A DNA stretch of 64,000 nt from Histoplasma ohiense (Eukaryota > Ascomycota > Eurotiomycetes > Onygenales > Ajellomycetaceae), in NCBI GenBank assembly GCA_017607445.1, contig JAEVHH010000005.1, forward strand, positions 3,477,001 to 3,541,000, written 5' to 3'. The notes beneath the pieces are model-generated. The model ran no database searches. It worked only from the letters and a program-made list of their open reading frames with translations, and had not been told where the DNA came from. Positions 10,232-22,519 of this stretch are shown in pieces. Position numbers and translations under genes: made by a program. Every line of letters starts with the position of its first letter. The stretch's first letter is position 1.

Positions 10232-13200
10232 TCATCGATATTTCCGAAGCTAGAGTTGGTAACCAAGAGGTTAGTATATGAGCATAAACACAGAGGGATG
10301 GACACAAAGGGAAAACAAGGGACAAATGTGTTGATGAAAAGGACATACGTCGAGAGTCAAACACTTGCTGCTATTGGCGGTTTGGTCCCTGTAAATGCCC
10401 ACCAAAGCTTCGCTGTTCTGAAAGAGGCCTGTCTTCAAGCTGATGACAATAAACTGCATACCAGGGGCAGCATGGTCACGGATGTAGTTGGCGATCCGTG
10501 CTACATTGGTATTGTCGAGAGCAGCGTCAACTTCGTCCAGCACGAAAAAGGGTGACGGTTGGTAGGAGTGTACAGCAAAAAGAAGAGCAAGAGCTGCCAT
10601 GGTTTTTTCCCCACCGGAGAGATGTTCCATGTCTCTGAACCGTTTGAGTGGCGGCATCGCGTGGTATTTGATGCCATCGAGATAGGGTTCCTCGGAGTCT
10701 TCAATGTCGAGATAGCTATCGAGAAGTAGTTAGATAAAATGTCTTCACGAGAGCATAATCAAAATCACTCTGTTGGATTTTTACTCACGCTTTTCCACCC
10801 ATGGGGTAACTAGCTGTTTTGGTTAGGTCGCGATATATGGGCTCGATCTGCTCTGAAATATGCGTGAACGCTTTGTTGAAAAGCTCTGAGCGTTTCCGCA
10901 TCACGGCCTCGAAGTCCTCCTTGGCCTTTCTGGCACGTTTCCTCGCATCTTCAAAGTCCTTCTCGGTGCTCCGAAGCTTGTTCTCGACGCCTTCTAATCG
11001 TTCCATGGCCCGCATGTTCGGTGCCATTTTGTCTAGTTCGCTGTTGAGGGATTTGATCCGGTCCTGAAGCTCCTCTTCCACCTTGTCATCCGAATCCTGT
11101 AGATAATGATTAGGTTCAACAAGCATAATATTAAAGATGGGAGTAGTTAGCACATACCTCCTTCAGCGAATCGCCCAAGCTTTCGAATTCAACTTCGATG
11201 CCATAATCGTGTATAGCCGAAGCTTGGATGTTACCCAAGTTAGGATCCTCGTCTACATCCATCGCATCCTCATCATTTTGGACTAGGTCATCGATAGGGA
11301 GGGCAGAGAGCGGCACGGAGCTTTTTACGAGAGGGATGTCGATATCTTCCAGTTTGCAGCGGCGCAAAAGCGCATACTTATCCGAAGCATAACGCTGTCT
11401 CTCGCCATCCAGTGAACTGATGGCCTTGAGCGTAGTCTCGATATTCCTGGAACGTTTCTGAACTTGTTGTCGCTGAGTAGCCAGGTGTTCTGCGGACTGT
11501 GAGTAGGCCTCCCTTTGTTCCGCGAGGTCCTCGCCTAGTAACTCCAGTTCAGCGTTGAGCGTATCAAGCCGATCCTTGATAGCGTAACGCTCAGCCTCAA
11601 GTTCAGTGATGAGAGCACGATCTCGCTCTGCCTGCGAACGGAGACCTTCGATACGGTCGTCGGTCGCTTGCAATCGCTGCCTCTCAAAACTGAGTTGGTT
11701 CTCAATCTTGCTCTTTTGGGTGGTGAACTCGAGCTTCTTCTCTGCGGCTTCCTGTTGCAGCGACCCTTGCTGGGCTTCATATTCTCTGATATTGCTGTAA
11801 CCTAGACGACGACAGAAAGCTTGGTAGACTTCATCTTCAACCCCGCTAACTGAGCTTTGGGCCTCTTTAATAGATTCGTCTAGGGCTTCGAGAGCACGCT
11901 TCTTCTCGAAATATTTAGGCTGGATGCTCGCCATTTGGCTTTTAGAGAACTGGACCTCACCGGATCGGCTCTCAATATTTCTGTTCAAAGCCTTTAGTTC
12001 ATCTCGAGAATATGCCAGACGTTGTTCGAGTCCTGCCAACTGGCCTTGGAGATTCTCCTCCTCCGCACCTTTGCGATGAGCCTTAGGAAGGCTGCCCAGG
12101 TCTGCAATGAGCTTATCTTTCAGCTTATGCAAGTTGGTGATATCAGTATCTTCCCATCGTTTAGCTTGCTGATGGCCAGGGCCTCGTCCACCAGTCATGA
12201 GACCACCCTTGTGGATGACCGTCCCATCAAGTGTAACCGCCTTAGCATCGACACCTTTCTCATAGCAAAGATACTTCGCAGTGGCCAAATCATCACAAAC
12301 AATCGCGTTGCCGCAGGCATATGTAATGGCTCGTGAGACGGAATTGTCATAGTCGACGGTTTCGATGGCTGGTCGCATTCCCCGATGCATGCCTTTCAGG
12401 TTCGAATTGAAAGCTTTCACCTGGATTGTTTCAAGTGGGATGAAGGTTGCTTGGCCTGCCCTTTGGTCTCGGAGATGCTGGATACACTCCTTCGCCGTCT
12501 TCTCGTTGTCCACTACGATAGAGTCAAAATGCCGGCCCAGGACGGTGCTGACAGCGTCTTGGTATTTTTTCTGTTTGGGCTTGCAAAGCTCACTGATCCG
12601 ACCCTTCACTCCAGGAAATATACGCTTCAAAGTTGATATCAGTTCTTTGGTACGCAACTCCTTCTCGCTTTGCTTGCGGCCATCGTCTGCTTCGAGCAGC
12701 TTCTTTAAAGTGACCTGAAGTTTCTCCTCGAGTTCGGTCCGCATCTGTGCAACACGAAGTCGTTCAGAAGTAAGGCTATTGAGCTCCTTTTTCTTCTGGT
12801 TAATTTCCTTAGATGTGGCATCAATAGCATCTGCCATACTAGATTTGCGATCCAACATATTGTTGACATCGGACTGGAGATTTTTGACCTGCCACTCTGT
12901 ACTTTCGAAGTTGCTCTTCAAACTGTTAACTGTTTCAGCATCTGCTTTCCTCTGGCGTTTTAAATTGGCGAGTTTTATTTGGGCAGCAGAGGAGCGTTTA
13001 TTTACGTCCTCCCTGAGCTTGTTATATTCTTGAAGGTCAGAATTGCTGAGCTGAATTCCTCTCTTATTTGCGGTTTTCATCCAGTCATCCTCCCATTGCG
13101 ATTGAGCTTTTTCGACAACTTTAAGGTCTTTTTCAAGCTGTCTGACGGTTTTCAATTCGGCATTGCTTTCCTTCTCAACTTCAGAAATTCGAGTTGCGTA

Positions 13201-14371
13201 TCTCTCCACTTTCTGTTTTGAGATTTCAATTTTCTCGTCGACAGGTACTAATGAATTTGTCGTATCTTCGATATCCTTTTCCTTCAGTTTAATGCTCTTT
13301 TCCACTTTTGCTACGTCTCTACCGACTCGGGCATGTTCCTTTTTAGCCTCCTCGAGATTTTTTCCGTATTTTTCTACACCGCGACGGAATTCCTTCAGCT
13401 CGTCTTGGTGCTTCTGTATCTCCGCGCTTGACTCTTCGATTAGGCGCTGGAAGTGGAAAAGCTTCCAAAGTATGTGAGTAATTATAGCCTGATCGCGTTC
13501 GTCCGCCTTCCTTGCGTAATTTTCTGCTTCTCTCTTTTGTTCCTGATACTGTTTGATTTCAGAGTTGATTCCCCTGCGGCGGTTCAGCTGAGCGTTTTGG
13601 ATTTCCGCTGTTTCTTCTTGCTCCGCTTTGAGCCTTTCGTATTCTGCCTTATATTCGAGACTTCCGGAGATTTGCTCTATCAGGCGAGTCAGGTCCCTTG
13701 GTGATTGAGAAGCAATCGATTCCACATCTCCTTGGAACACAAGGAAGTTGCGAGCCTTGATCAGAATATTTTCATCCTCGAGAGACTGGTTGTATTGTTG
13801 TGCGGTTACGATGCGATTGTTGATTCGATATTCGCTAACTCCTTGGCTTGTAATTGATCGTTTCCACTGCTGTTCCTCCCCTGCATCATCTTCATACACG
13901 GCCATTACCCATGCGACCCTCGGGTCATTACGTTCAGCAGGCTCCTGAGTTGATTCTACGTCGCCATCGCCGTTTACCCCATTCTGGACATTATTCGAAG
14001 CGGAGCCATCATCATTGATGGTCGATGTACGAAGCACGCGCCCACGGTAAACCAAGTCGCGTAAATGCGTTGAGCGAAGGTGGGATGACTTGATTCCCAG
14101 AACGAATGAAATTGCATCCATCCTATCTATTCGTCAATATCAAACAATGAGCATTAGGGAATGGTAGCACCGACGAATTCGATTTTCCCGAGCCATTTGG
14201 CCCAATAATCGATGCGAAGTAGGCATCGCCGAAAAGAAGTGTATGATGCCCTTTGTACGATTTGAAATCTATTACGCCATCGTACATTAGCAATTACAAT
14301 ATGATATATCATAATAATAGTAGATGAGGACAGAACATACTGAACAGTTCCAGGCGGATTAATTTCCCCAT
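10232..14371 (-). CDS. smc1: Structural maintenance of chromosomes protein 1 (cohesin Smc1)
   Basis: ATPase arm of cohesin, holding sister chromatids together. Model (minus strand order): 14341-14371, 14175-14268, 11158-14122, 10789-11096, 10349-10715, 10232-10249; 1260 residues, the usual Smc1 length. Exons 1-2 give the N-terminal head with the Walker A motif GPNGSGKSN. Long coiled-coil arms flank a hinge (about residues 520-680, including GLMTGGRGPGHQQAKRWE). The C-terminal head has the ABC signature LSGGEK and Walker B FFVLDEVDAALD. The last intron has a perfect TACTAAC branch point and leaves a six-codon exon (LRKYR-stop). The donor of the 14123-14174 intron is GTCGGT, weaker than usual, but phase requires it. 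Assignment is firm. Confidence 0.97.
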
Positions 14372-15155
14372 GGTCGCTGTCAGGTCATACCCAGCAACGA
14401 CAGGCGAGCGGAGATTCCGGTTCAAATTAAGGCGTACGACACGGAAAAGTGAGATAGGCCTAAGTAATCTAGGGGAAATTTCAGATTAACAATCGCGTCG
14501 ATTGCAGAAATTGGAGTTACGTGTGTGAAATCCCATCTGAATGCTCGGACTTGTGGGTTTGTTTCAACTTTAAGATTCTGTGTACCTGATCGCGACGCGA
14601 CGTTGACAGATTAAATGTTTTGTAACTTATTAGTCAGATTACCTGGCTAAGTGGCTAGCGGCAAACTCTGTAGGAGGATAATGTCATTACTACGGAGTAA
14701 CTACAAGCCGCAATCGCTCGCTTGCGCTCGGCTTTGAAAATGCGCTGTTTAATCCCTTGGATGAATATAATGAGATATGTAACAGCTGTATAACTTGTAT
14801 AGATGAATTTCATATAATCTACAGCTGTTAATAGAGAAGAATTATAGTTAATAGAGCATCCCATTCCTTATAAATAACTAAGTTACTGCCATTTTATCAT
14901 GTAATTATCAGAGTTAGACTACGGAGTAGTTAATTCAATATTCTTTGTAACTCGGTTTTTGGGGCAATATTCGGACGTTATCCCGGTCTGACAATACGAA
15001 ATTGCAATAGTCGTCGTTTGCACTTTATGCTCCCTGGCTCAGGACACTGGAATGTTGACCTTCGCGTCATGCACTGGCTTTTTTCTTTTTGACAATTATA
15101 CAGGGTCAAGCACGGCGTTCAACAGCCTCGCTTCCACTCTCCGCAGAGTTCAAAG
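14372..15155. other. Divergent intergenic region, smc1 / F-box-ankyrin
   Basis: AT-rich with two copies of TACGGAGTA about 240 bp apart (14691-14699 and 14930-14938). No gene seen. Confidence 0.55.
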
Positions 15156-16793
15156 ATGCAATATCTCCACCTACCTAACGAAATATTTTTGGCCCTTGGT
15201 GAAATCTTACCACTTGCTGATCTGAATTCTTTGTTGCAAACAAACCGCCGCTTGTTCTCTCTTCTCAATGCTGACCTATATCGATACGGCGCCAGCTCCG
15301 CTCTGCTCTGGGCTGCAGAATATGGAGATGAAGATATTGCACGAAAAGCATTAAGAGCCGGCGCTTCGCTGCGGTCGTTGGGCACTGATGATAAAACGGC
15401 GTTGATAATTGCCTGTGAACGCGGCCATGTTAAGGTTGTCGAACTGCTGCTTGCTCAGAACAGTGTCGACCTGAACGGCGTTGTCAATGACTGGTCAGCC
15501 CCGGATCCCAAAATTGCCGTCAGTCGGCTTTCATGGAGGACCATGTCTCCACTTTTGTTTGCTGCTCACAACAATCATGCAGATGTGCTGAAGTTGTTAC
15601 TTGATCAACCTGGCGTCAATCCACACTTCACTGACAGTGGGGGTTGGTCAGTGTTGCATTATGCGACCAAGAACGAGTGCGAGGTGATATTGAAATTGCT
15701 CCTTGAAAATGATCGTATCGCGGCCACCGGGGTGGATGGATCCTCTCTTGTTCTCTTCGCATTCCAGATGAATCGGTATTCCGCGATGTTGTCGTTTCTG
15801 AGCACGGACAGGCTGGAAATTGATCTCCACCGACATGAAGCGGACGACATACTGCTCCACTCATTGCGTATGGGTTATTCAGGCATTGTGAAGAAGCTGC
15901 TGGTGCTTCCTAACTTCTCAGCAGAATCGGAGCCGCTCTACCAATGGACAACTCAGTTGGCATTTGCAGTGGTTAATGGCGATAAGGAGGCTGTGTCATC
16001 TCTTCTTACAAATTCTGCAGTGGACCCGAACAGCCAGGAAGATTTTTTTGGGTTTTCGCCGCTGCTTCTGGCTGTGTGTATGGAAAAGGAGGCAATTGTC
16101 CGGCTCCTTCTTGCAGTGGATAATGTCAACCCAAACATCCCAGATAGGGATGGACGATCACCTTTATGGGTAGCTGCTGCATTTGGAAATGCGGAGCTTG
16201 CGAGGTTGCTGCTAGGAAAAGACATGATCGATGTCAACCAGAGAGACCAACACAATTGGACTCCGCTCACCATAGCTTCAGAACTTGGGCATGTAGCTGT
16301 CGTCAAGTTGCTGATTGAACGTGACGATCTCGAGGTCGACGTTGCATGTACCTCTGGCTGGACACCCCTAGGGGCTGCTGTCGGCAATCAGCACTATGAA
16401 ATTGCGAGATTATTACTGGAGACCAATCGAGTCGAACTCAACGGGGAAATTACAGGGCCACCGCTGTGGACTGCTGTCCGTAACAATGATCTACCAATGG
16501 TGGAGCTTCTCCTCGCGACCGAAGGGGTAAATCCAAATGGCGTCAGTAATGTCCTCAGGATCCATCCATTATCGGAGGCTATTTCGCAAGGAAATGTTGA
16601 TATCGTGGAAAGATTATTGCGGAGAGAGGACGTCAATGTGAACTACTTTGATATCGGAGGCTACACTCCACTGGAATCTGTAATGCTGCAGTTATCTGGT
16701 GATGTGAAGCAGCGTATAGTCGAACTTCTATCCACCAAAGGCGCCGTACGTGGGCAAGAGCTGCTCTTAGTACACGAGCAAAGAGGAGATTGA
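15156..16793 (+). CDS. F-box-like / ankyrin repeat protein
   Basis: Intronless, 545 residues. The first 45 residues (LPNEIFLALGEILPLADLNS..LLQTNRRLFSLL) match an F-box-like start, which would dock on Skp1 in an SCF ubiquitin ligase. The rest is a run of about ten ankyrin repeats: motifs such as TALIIACERGHVKVVELLL, SPLWVAAAFGNAELARLLL and TPLTIASELGHVAVVKLLI recur every 33-40 residues. Repeats around residues 190-260 are degenerate. There is no signal peptide or membrane span. Such F-box/ankyrin proteins are an expanded family in filamentous ascomycetes; the substrate bound by the repeats cannot be read from sequence. It is divergent from smc1, with no obvious functional link. Confidence 0.85.
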   Translation: MQYLHLPNEIFLALGEILPLADLNSLLQTNRRLFSLLNADLYRYGASSALLWAAEYGDEDIARKALRAGASLRSLGTDDKTALIIACERGHVKVVELLLAQNSVDLNGVVNDWSAPDPKIAVSRLSWRTMSPLLFAAHNNHADVLKLLLDQPGVNPHFTDSGGWSVLHYATKNECEVILKLLLENDRIAATGVDGSSLVLFAFQMNRYSAMLSFLSTDRLEIDLHRHEADDILLHSLRMGYSGIVKKLLVLPNFSAESEPLYQWTTQLAFAVVNGDKEAVSSLLTNSAVDPNSQEDFFGFSPLLLAVCMEKEAIVRLLLAVDNVNPNIPDRDGRSPLWVAAAFGNAELARLLLGKDMIDVNQRDQHNWTPLTIASELGHVAVVKLLIERDDLEVDVACTSGWTPLGAAVGNQHYEIARLLLETNRVELNGEITGPPLWTAVRNNDLPMVELLLATEGVNPNGVSNVLRIHPLSEAISQGNVDIVERLLRREDVNVNYFDIGGYTPLESVMLQLSGDVKQRIVELLSTKGAVRGQELLLVHEQRGD

Positions 16794-17359
16794 AGTGGCA
16801 TATCTTATGAACTTGTAATACCGAGATTCTGTAGCCAACCCATAGAAAGATGGAGAGACAAAAAGGATTTACAATCTCTAACAATTATATCTAATGGGAC
16901 CAGCAAGCGAAACGTAATGTCTTTCTCAGCGATACTTGATACTGAAATGGACCAAGTCTGCCCTTGGCCATGTGACCTTGCCGTTGCAACCTTGGGACCG
17001 TCCCCAGTCCGGCTAGCACAGATCACCAGACACGGCTGGAGCTCCAACTAAGCCAACCATGTGGAAAGAAAGCTTCACGCGCGATATCTGCCGGACAGCG
17101 AGCATGGTGACCTATTTTCTGACATTAAGTCCATCCAAGGGCTGGTTTACTTTGTAGCCCTTTACTCATTAACCTCGTGAGTTAGCTTTATCAAATGTCT
17201 CTACTTTGTGGTTTATCCATATGCGTCTCTTGACTGTTGTGAGTTTGGCCGCAACCCAGACGCTTGGGACTGATATTCCCACCATTTCCAAGCATTTTTC
17301 CTCCCACCATATCCCTCCATCTGATTCTCCTTCTACAACCCCGACGGCCTTGGATCGAG
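16794..17359. other. Intergenic, upstream of gpc1
   Basis: No credible gene. The last 100 bases are pyrimidine-rich (ccaccatttccaagcattt), consistent with a leader. Confidence 0.5.
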
Positions 17360-18998
17360 ATGTCTGATCCTATTTCGATACCGAAGAGCAAGTCACAGCC
17401 AGATCATTTAGAATACGCCACAAAGCCCAACGCCGACATCCTCCACGCGATTGCCAATGACCAGGATGGATCTTCAAACTCAGCACTTGACACTTCCCTG
17501 TCATCCAGTAATGGGCTTTCACGATCATCCTCGTTTGGGACGAGCAGCTCTTTCCAGGAAGATTGGGAGCCCTTTCCCCCGCTCGACAAACTCACGGTTT
17601 TTGATCTTCTAGGGAACCTTGATCTTCCCCAAAAGCTAGAAAAATGGCAGAATACATTGACCTTGCAGAAGGAGAAGGTTAAGAAACAACAGGAAAAGCT
17701 GAAAAACACAGGCATCCATGCGAAGCAAAGGGTTGTGGGGGAGTGGCGCAAGCGTGTCCCGTCTTCAGATGAGCAGTTGGAGAAATACCGGAAACGGATG
17801 AAGGATTCTGTTGAGCGGCTCGGTGCTCGTTGGAATGATACTGCAACGGTTACCGCCCGAGAGAAAATTTCCTTTATTGCGGGTGTCCTCAATATTCTCA
17901 TCAGTGGATATTTGCTTGGTGCTTATCCGCATCACTTCTTCTACTGGTACACGGCCCAGTTTTTCTATTTCATGCCAATACGCTATTACACCTATCGCAA
18001 ACGTGGGTATCATTACTTCCTGGCTGATCTCTGCTACTTTGTCAACCTTTTGACAGTCTTGGCTATTTGGGTGCTTCCGGGCTCGAAAAGATTGTTCCTC
18101 AGTACATACTGCCTTGCGTATGGAAATAATGCTATTGCTATTGCTATGTGGAGGAATTCATTGGTGTTTCACAGTTTTGATAAAGTTACCAGGTAAGCAA
18201 AGTTGACTGAAATATTTAGCATTTGTTCCTTACACCTTTCTAACTAATCGATATCTATCTAGCCTGTTTATTCATATTATGCCTCCAGTTACCCTTCACT
18301 GCTTGATTCATATGACTCCCCCTGATATGCTGCTCAACCGATTCCCTGCCATCTACAACATCAAATTTAGCGAGCCAGGTAGCCCAGAACATTATTCGCT
18401 GGCCGCAATGATGATATGGGCTACCGTCCCTTATGCTGTCTGGCAGTTATCGTATCATTTCCTCATCACGGTTCGTCGCCGTGAGAAGATTGCAGCAGGA
18501 CGGCCGACTAGCTTTACTTGGCTTCGAAAGTCTTACGCCAAAACCTGGATTGGAAAATTCGTTCTCAGCCTCCCGCTATCTTTGCAAGAGCCAGCCTTCA
18601 TGTTTATTCAGTATAGTTATGCGCTGCTAACTATAACGCCATGCCCGTTGTGGTTCTGGTACCGTTGGGCTAGTGCTCTTTTCTTAATGGGTGTATTTTC
18701 CTGGAGTGTCTACAACGGCGCGACATATTATATTGACGTGTTTGGCAAAAGATTCCAAAACGAGCTGGAGCAGCTTAAGAAAGATGTTGCCAAATGGCAG
18801 ACTTCTCTCGAAGGCGGCTCGACTAGTCCCACGTTAGTTCCAGGCAATGGCAAACTATATAGTCATGATGATATGGAAATCAAACAAACTGATACTCCAG
18901 CCCACAGCACAGTCAACCAGATTCCCCTGCTTGACCCGCAGTCCACCAGTACAAGTGTGGAGCCTCTTCCAACTTCTGGCCTCTACTCTAGAACCTGA
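17360..18998 (+). CDS. gpc1: Glycerophosphocholine acyltransferase Gpc1 (DUF2838)
   Basis: Acylates glycerophosphocholine with acyl-CoA to make lyso-PC, part of phosphatidylcholine remodelling in the ER. Exons 17360-18192 and 18263-18998 (intron GTAAGC..TATCTAG) give 522 residues. The N-terminal 150 residues are soluble, Ser-rich, with a Lys-rich helix (KEKVKKQQEKLK). The membrane part has about eight spans and the conserved segments FFYWYTAQFFYFMPIRYYTY, AYGNNAIAIAMWRNSLVFHS and HIMPPVTLHCLIHM, all characteristic of this family. The C-terminal 70 residues are Ser/Thr-rich and soluble. The ATG at 17360 is preferred to the upstream in-frame one at 17264, whose extra 32 residues look like untranslated Pro/Phe-rich leader. 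Confidence 0.92.
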
Positions 18999-19634
18999 GA
19001 CCGCGGCTCCAGATTACTCCAAATTACTCCAAATTCCTCTCCTTTGCCCAGTTTTCGCCTTATTTCGTTACTTTCCTTATGGATACCCCGTCGAAAGCGC
19101 TCCCGTTATATTTGGGCTTTGTATTTTCTGTGTGTTATCTGTCGATACTGCGGTGCGATGCAAGCTTGCCCCATAGACTTTTTTTTGCCTCCTGAACTGC
19201 CCTCCAACAAACCGGATATTTGGTATCCAACTTTTCTTTGTCGTTCTCTGGTGTTAATGTTTTTGATGATTTTGGACAAGGGTCGTCGAATATTTCTGTC
19301 ACCGTCGATTTATTTAGGATGATGAACGATATTTCTAATCTAATAATGATATTGTAACTCTACCCTTGCAGGATTTCTTCGTGATATGCCCAGGCTTGCA
19401 ATCTGTGATTGCCGAATTAGTCCCTTGACATGGGGATGGTGATATCATCACGTGATATCCAAAAACTTTCTCTAGCGCATCATGATAACCTCCGTCTTCT
19501 TTTCAACATTCAACCATACCAATCTTCTTCACCCCACCAGCCCCTGGTACCGTACTTAGCACATTCTACTGATACATTTATTCCGTCTACACAAGCTTCC
19601 GCTCAAATTGTTCTCATACCCTCGACGCTGCAGT
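18999..19634. other. Intergenic, gpc1 3' flank and mdm38 promoter
   Basis: T-rich, probably the 3' UTR of gpc1. No gene seen. Confidence 0.5.
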
Positions 19635-21463
19635 ATGAAATCAGTTGCCCTGACCCGCAATGCGGTGTCAGCACAGAGGATGACCGCATGTACGCCGAGC
19701 AGCAAGACAGCACTCCAATGAATAACTAAGTTAACTGACTCTGAGTAGTACGCCGCCACTCCCCAGGAAATCTAGGCACATATTTGACTGCGACTTCACG
19801 TCACCGGCGCTCTCTACCCCAGCATGTCCATGCCCTGGCCATTCTCATACCGCTCCAGCTGCAACAGCACCGTGGTTATGCTACCCAACAGACCCCTTCC
19901 ACAAATCCTTTAGAGCAATCACCATTCCCTCCTCCAGGATTTAGCGCGGACCTGGCGAAGAAACCACTCCCAGCAGAGACTGCACAGAAACCCACACCGG
20001 CATCATTACAGTCAGAGAAAACTGAATGCGAACCCCGCGAGCAGATCCAAGTTACGGCCGCCACGGATAGATCGCCAGCGAAAGGGTTGGTTGCGGAAGG
20101 AAGGGATTTAAGTTCACATGATGTTGAAGCTGTAGAGATAACGGCTGTTGAGGAGAAGAAAGAAACTAAGAAACTTACCCTGGGTCAGAGGATCAAGAAG
20201 GAGGCCCAGCATTATTGGGATGGGACAAAGCTGTTGGCTACGGAGGTTAAGATCAGTACACAACTTGCTCTAAAAATGGCAGCTGGTTATGAGCTTAGCC
20301 GCAGAGAACATCGACAAGTTCGTCTTTCATCTTCCAATATATCTTTTTTTTTTTTTTTTTTTTTTTTCCCCAGCTCTCTCCCCACTGTTCAAACCGGAAT
20401 GACATCGCTAACTTAGAAATAACAGCTCCGACGTACAGTTCAAGATTTGGCTCGACTGGTGCCTTTCTCTGTCTTTGTTATCGTCCCATTCGCTGAATTC
20501 CTTCTACCGGTCGCACTAAAGCTCTTCCCAAACTTGCTTCCCAGCACTTATGAAGGTCAAAAGTCCAAAGAAGAAAAGGCGGCTATACTTCAGGCTACGC
20601 GGAGGGAAATGGGGTCTTTTCTTCAGAATACCCTTAAGGAGACTGGCCTTCCAGTCAATTCCAGATACTCTAAAAAGGAAGAGTTCACTGAATTTTTTAG
20701 AAAAGTTCGAGCTACAGGAGAATCTCCCTCCGAAGACGATGTTATAAAGGTCTGCCAGACCTTCAAGGATGATCTCACCTTGGACAACTTGTCACGACCC
20801 CAACTGGTGGCAATGTGCAAATACATAAATCTCAATACTTTCGGTACAGACGCAATGCTCCGGTACAATGTGCGTCACCGGATGCGTCAGATTAAGCGCG
20901 ATGACAAAGCCATCTCATTTGAAGGCGTTGACACTCTTTCCGTTCCCGAACTTCAGATGGCTTGTGCTTCGCGTGGACTACGCACGCATGGTATCTCTCC
21001 AGGCCGTCTGCGGGATGACCTGTCCATGTGGCTAGACCTACGGCTCAAGAAGGGCGTGCCTTCGACCCTCCTTGTCCTCAGCAACGCCTATATGTACACG
21101 CAGAATTCCCAGGACTACGAAATTTCTTCCCAGATCGATGCTCTCCGATCCGTCCTGTCCAGCATCCCCGAAGAGCTCTTCCACGAAATTGAGCTCGAGG
21201 TGCATAATGCCGAAGGCGCAGCTACCAACAAGCAACGTCTTGAGGTTATCAAGGAGCAGCAAGAGCTCATTGAAGAGGAAAACGAGCAAAACTCTGAAAA
21301 CGAAGAGGCTGGTGTTACTGCTCCGAAGGATCATGAGGATATCGATGAGACGGACGACAAGAACATGGAGGCAGCGGCTCCAGGTCAGGAAACCCAGAGT
21401 TCGGAGGCTCAGGAATCTGAAAATGATACCGAGAAGCAGCAGGAGAAGGAGAAAAAGGAATAA
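19635..21463 (+). CDS. mdm38: Mdm38 / LETM1 mitochondrial inner-membrane protein
   Basis: Mitochondrial K+/H+ exchange and ribosome-associated membrane insertion factor. Exons 19635-19689, 19749-20317, 20426-21463 give 553 residues. I chose the ATG at 19635 because splicing at 19690-19748 yields an Arg/Ser/His-rich presequence free of acidic residues; without it the second exon has no ATG start. The LETM1 core includes LTLGQRIKKEAQHYWDGTKL, a membrane span (LVPFSVFVIVPFAEFLLPVA) followed by LKLFPNLLPSTYE, and the ribosome-binding region LSRPQLVAMCKYINLNTFGT. The C-terminus is a long acidic/Gln-rich coiled coil ending EKKE. The second intron contains a poly-T tract of about 25 near 20342-20367. 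Assignment is firm; the first exon is inferred. Confidence 0.93.
20342..20367 (+). repeat. Poly-T tract inside mdm38 intron 2
   Basis: About 25 consecutive T, placed between the donor at 20318 and the acceptor at 20425. Confidence 0.8.
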
Positions 21464-22519
21464 ACAATTCGTGGGGCCCAGACTTGAGAGTGAGCGCGCA
21501 ACGTTTCTTTCGCTTCCATTGTGGTCGTTATGTTTTTAAACGTCCCCCAGATGAGCTACGGCCTGGGACTAACATTTTCCATTCGGGAATGATGACATCC
21601 GGGAATAAATCCCTCTTTGCTTCTGCTTGGTTTCTTCTCCCATTCTACTTTGTACTATTATTAACATGCCTCTTCTATAGTCTCCCATGTCATTTTCGAG
21701 TCTGTTTGAATATATCTTTTTTTATTTCCTAACTGTATTAGGCAAAGAATGAGCAGGGCCTTTTTATTTCCTTTGTCGGTTTCAACCAACCCCCTTCCCC
21801 TTGTCCCAGGTTTCTGAATTTTGCTTTGGGTAGTTTGTCCAACTGCTACCATTCATTTTTTCCACCTATGTTCCCTTACTTTCATTTCCTGCGAGGCTTC
21901 CTTACCCTCTCACCTTCCTTTCAAATTATTTCTTATTATTTGGCACATTTTTACTCTACTTACTATTAGCTTATTGGGATACATGTTGGTGTTTGGATAT
22001 AACGAGGTTTTTAGTAGTCGTCTTATTCCGCGACTAGATAGATGTGACGACTGGGTTGGGTTGGTGAGATTGACTTTTGTGGTTCTCCCAATTAAAGAGA
22101 AATATAAGTAAACTTGTTTTGAAATGCACTTGTTGGGCCATCTTCTCTGGATCTGTGGCCAATGCTAGTTCAAAATATATATAGAACAACCATGTTATCG
22201 AATCAAGAATTCGAGCGACAGAGCAACTCCAGAGGACATCTATCCGGCTCTCTGTTCCCGATCAGATGCGACACAAAATCACAGAATAATAACCTCGGCA
22301 AGGCCGCGGGAACTAAAGGTTAGCGCGCCAAATATGAAGCAGCAGTCGGAATCGCCAAACCCCGTCTTGCGCGCATCATGGATATAAAACATAGGAGGAG
22401 ATGCTGGCCCCGAGAGAGGTATGAAAAGACTGGAACTGTTTAGATCATCGCACACCATTGCAAGTAGTGCATATAGCGTCCAAAGATCCTCCTTATCACG
22501 CTCGAGGTTGCTGCGAAGC
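21464..22519. other. Intergenic, mdm38 3' flank and Nudix gene promoter
   Basis: T-rich, no credible gene. The minus-strand frame at 22279-22578 overlaps the first exon of the Nudix gene and is taken as a shadow. Confidence 0.5.

Noticed and set aside
14691..14938. Miniature inverted-repeat element bounded by two TACGGAGTA copies
   Set aside because: The two copies are in the same orientation and I see no terminal inverted repeats or target duplication.
17264..17359. Upstream ATG extension of gpc1
   Set aside because: Adds 32 Pro/Phe/Leu-rich residues unlike the soluble Ser-rich N-terminus expected in the family; ATG at 17360 preferred.
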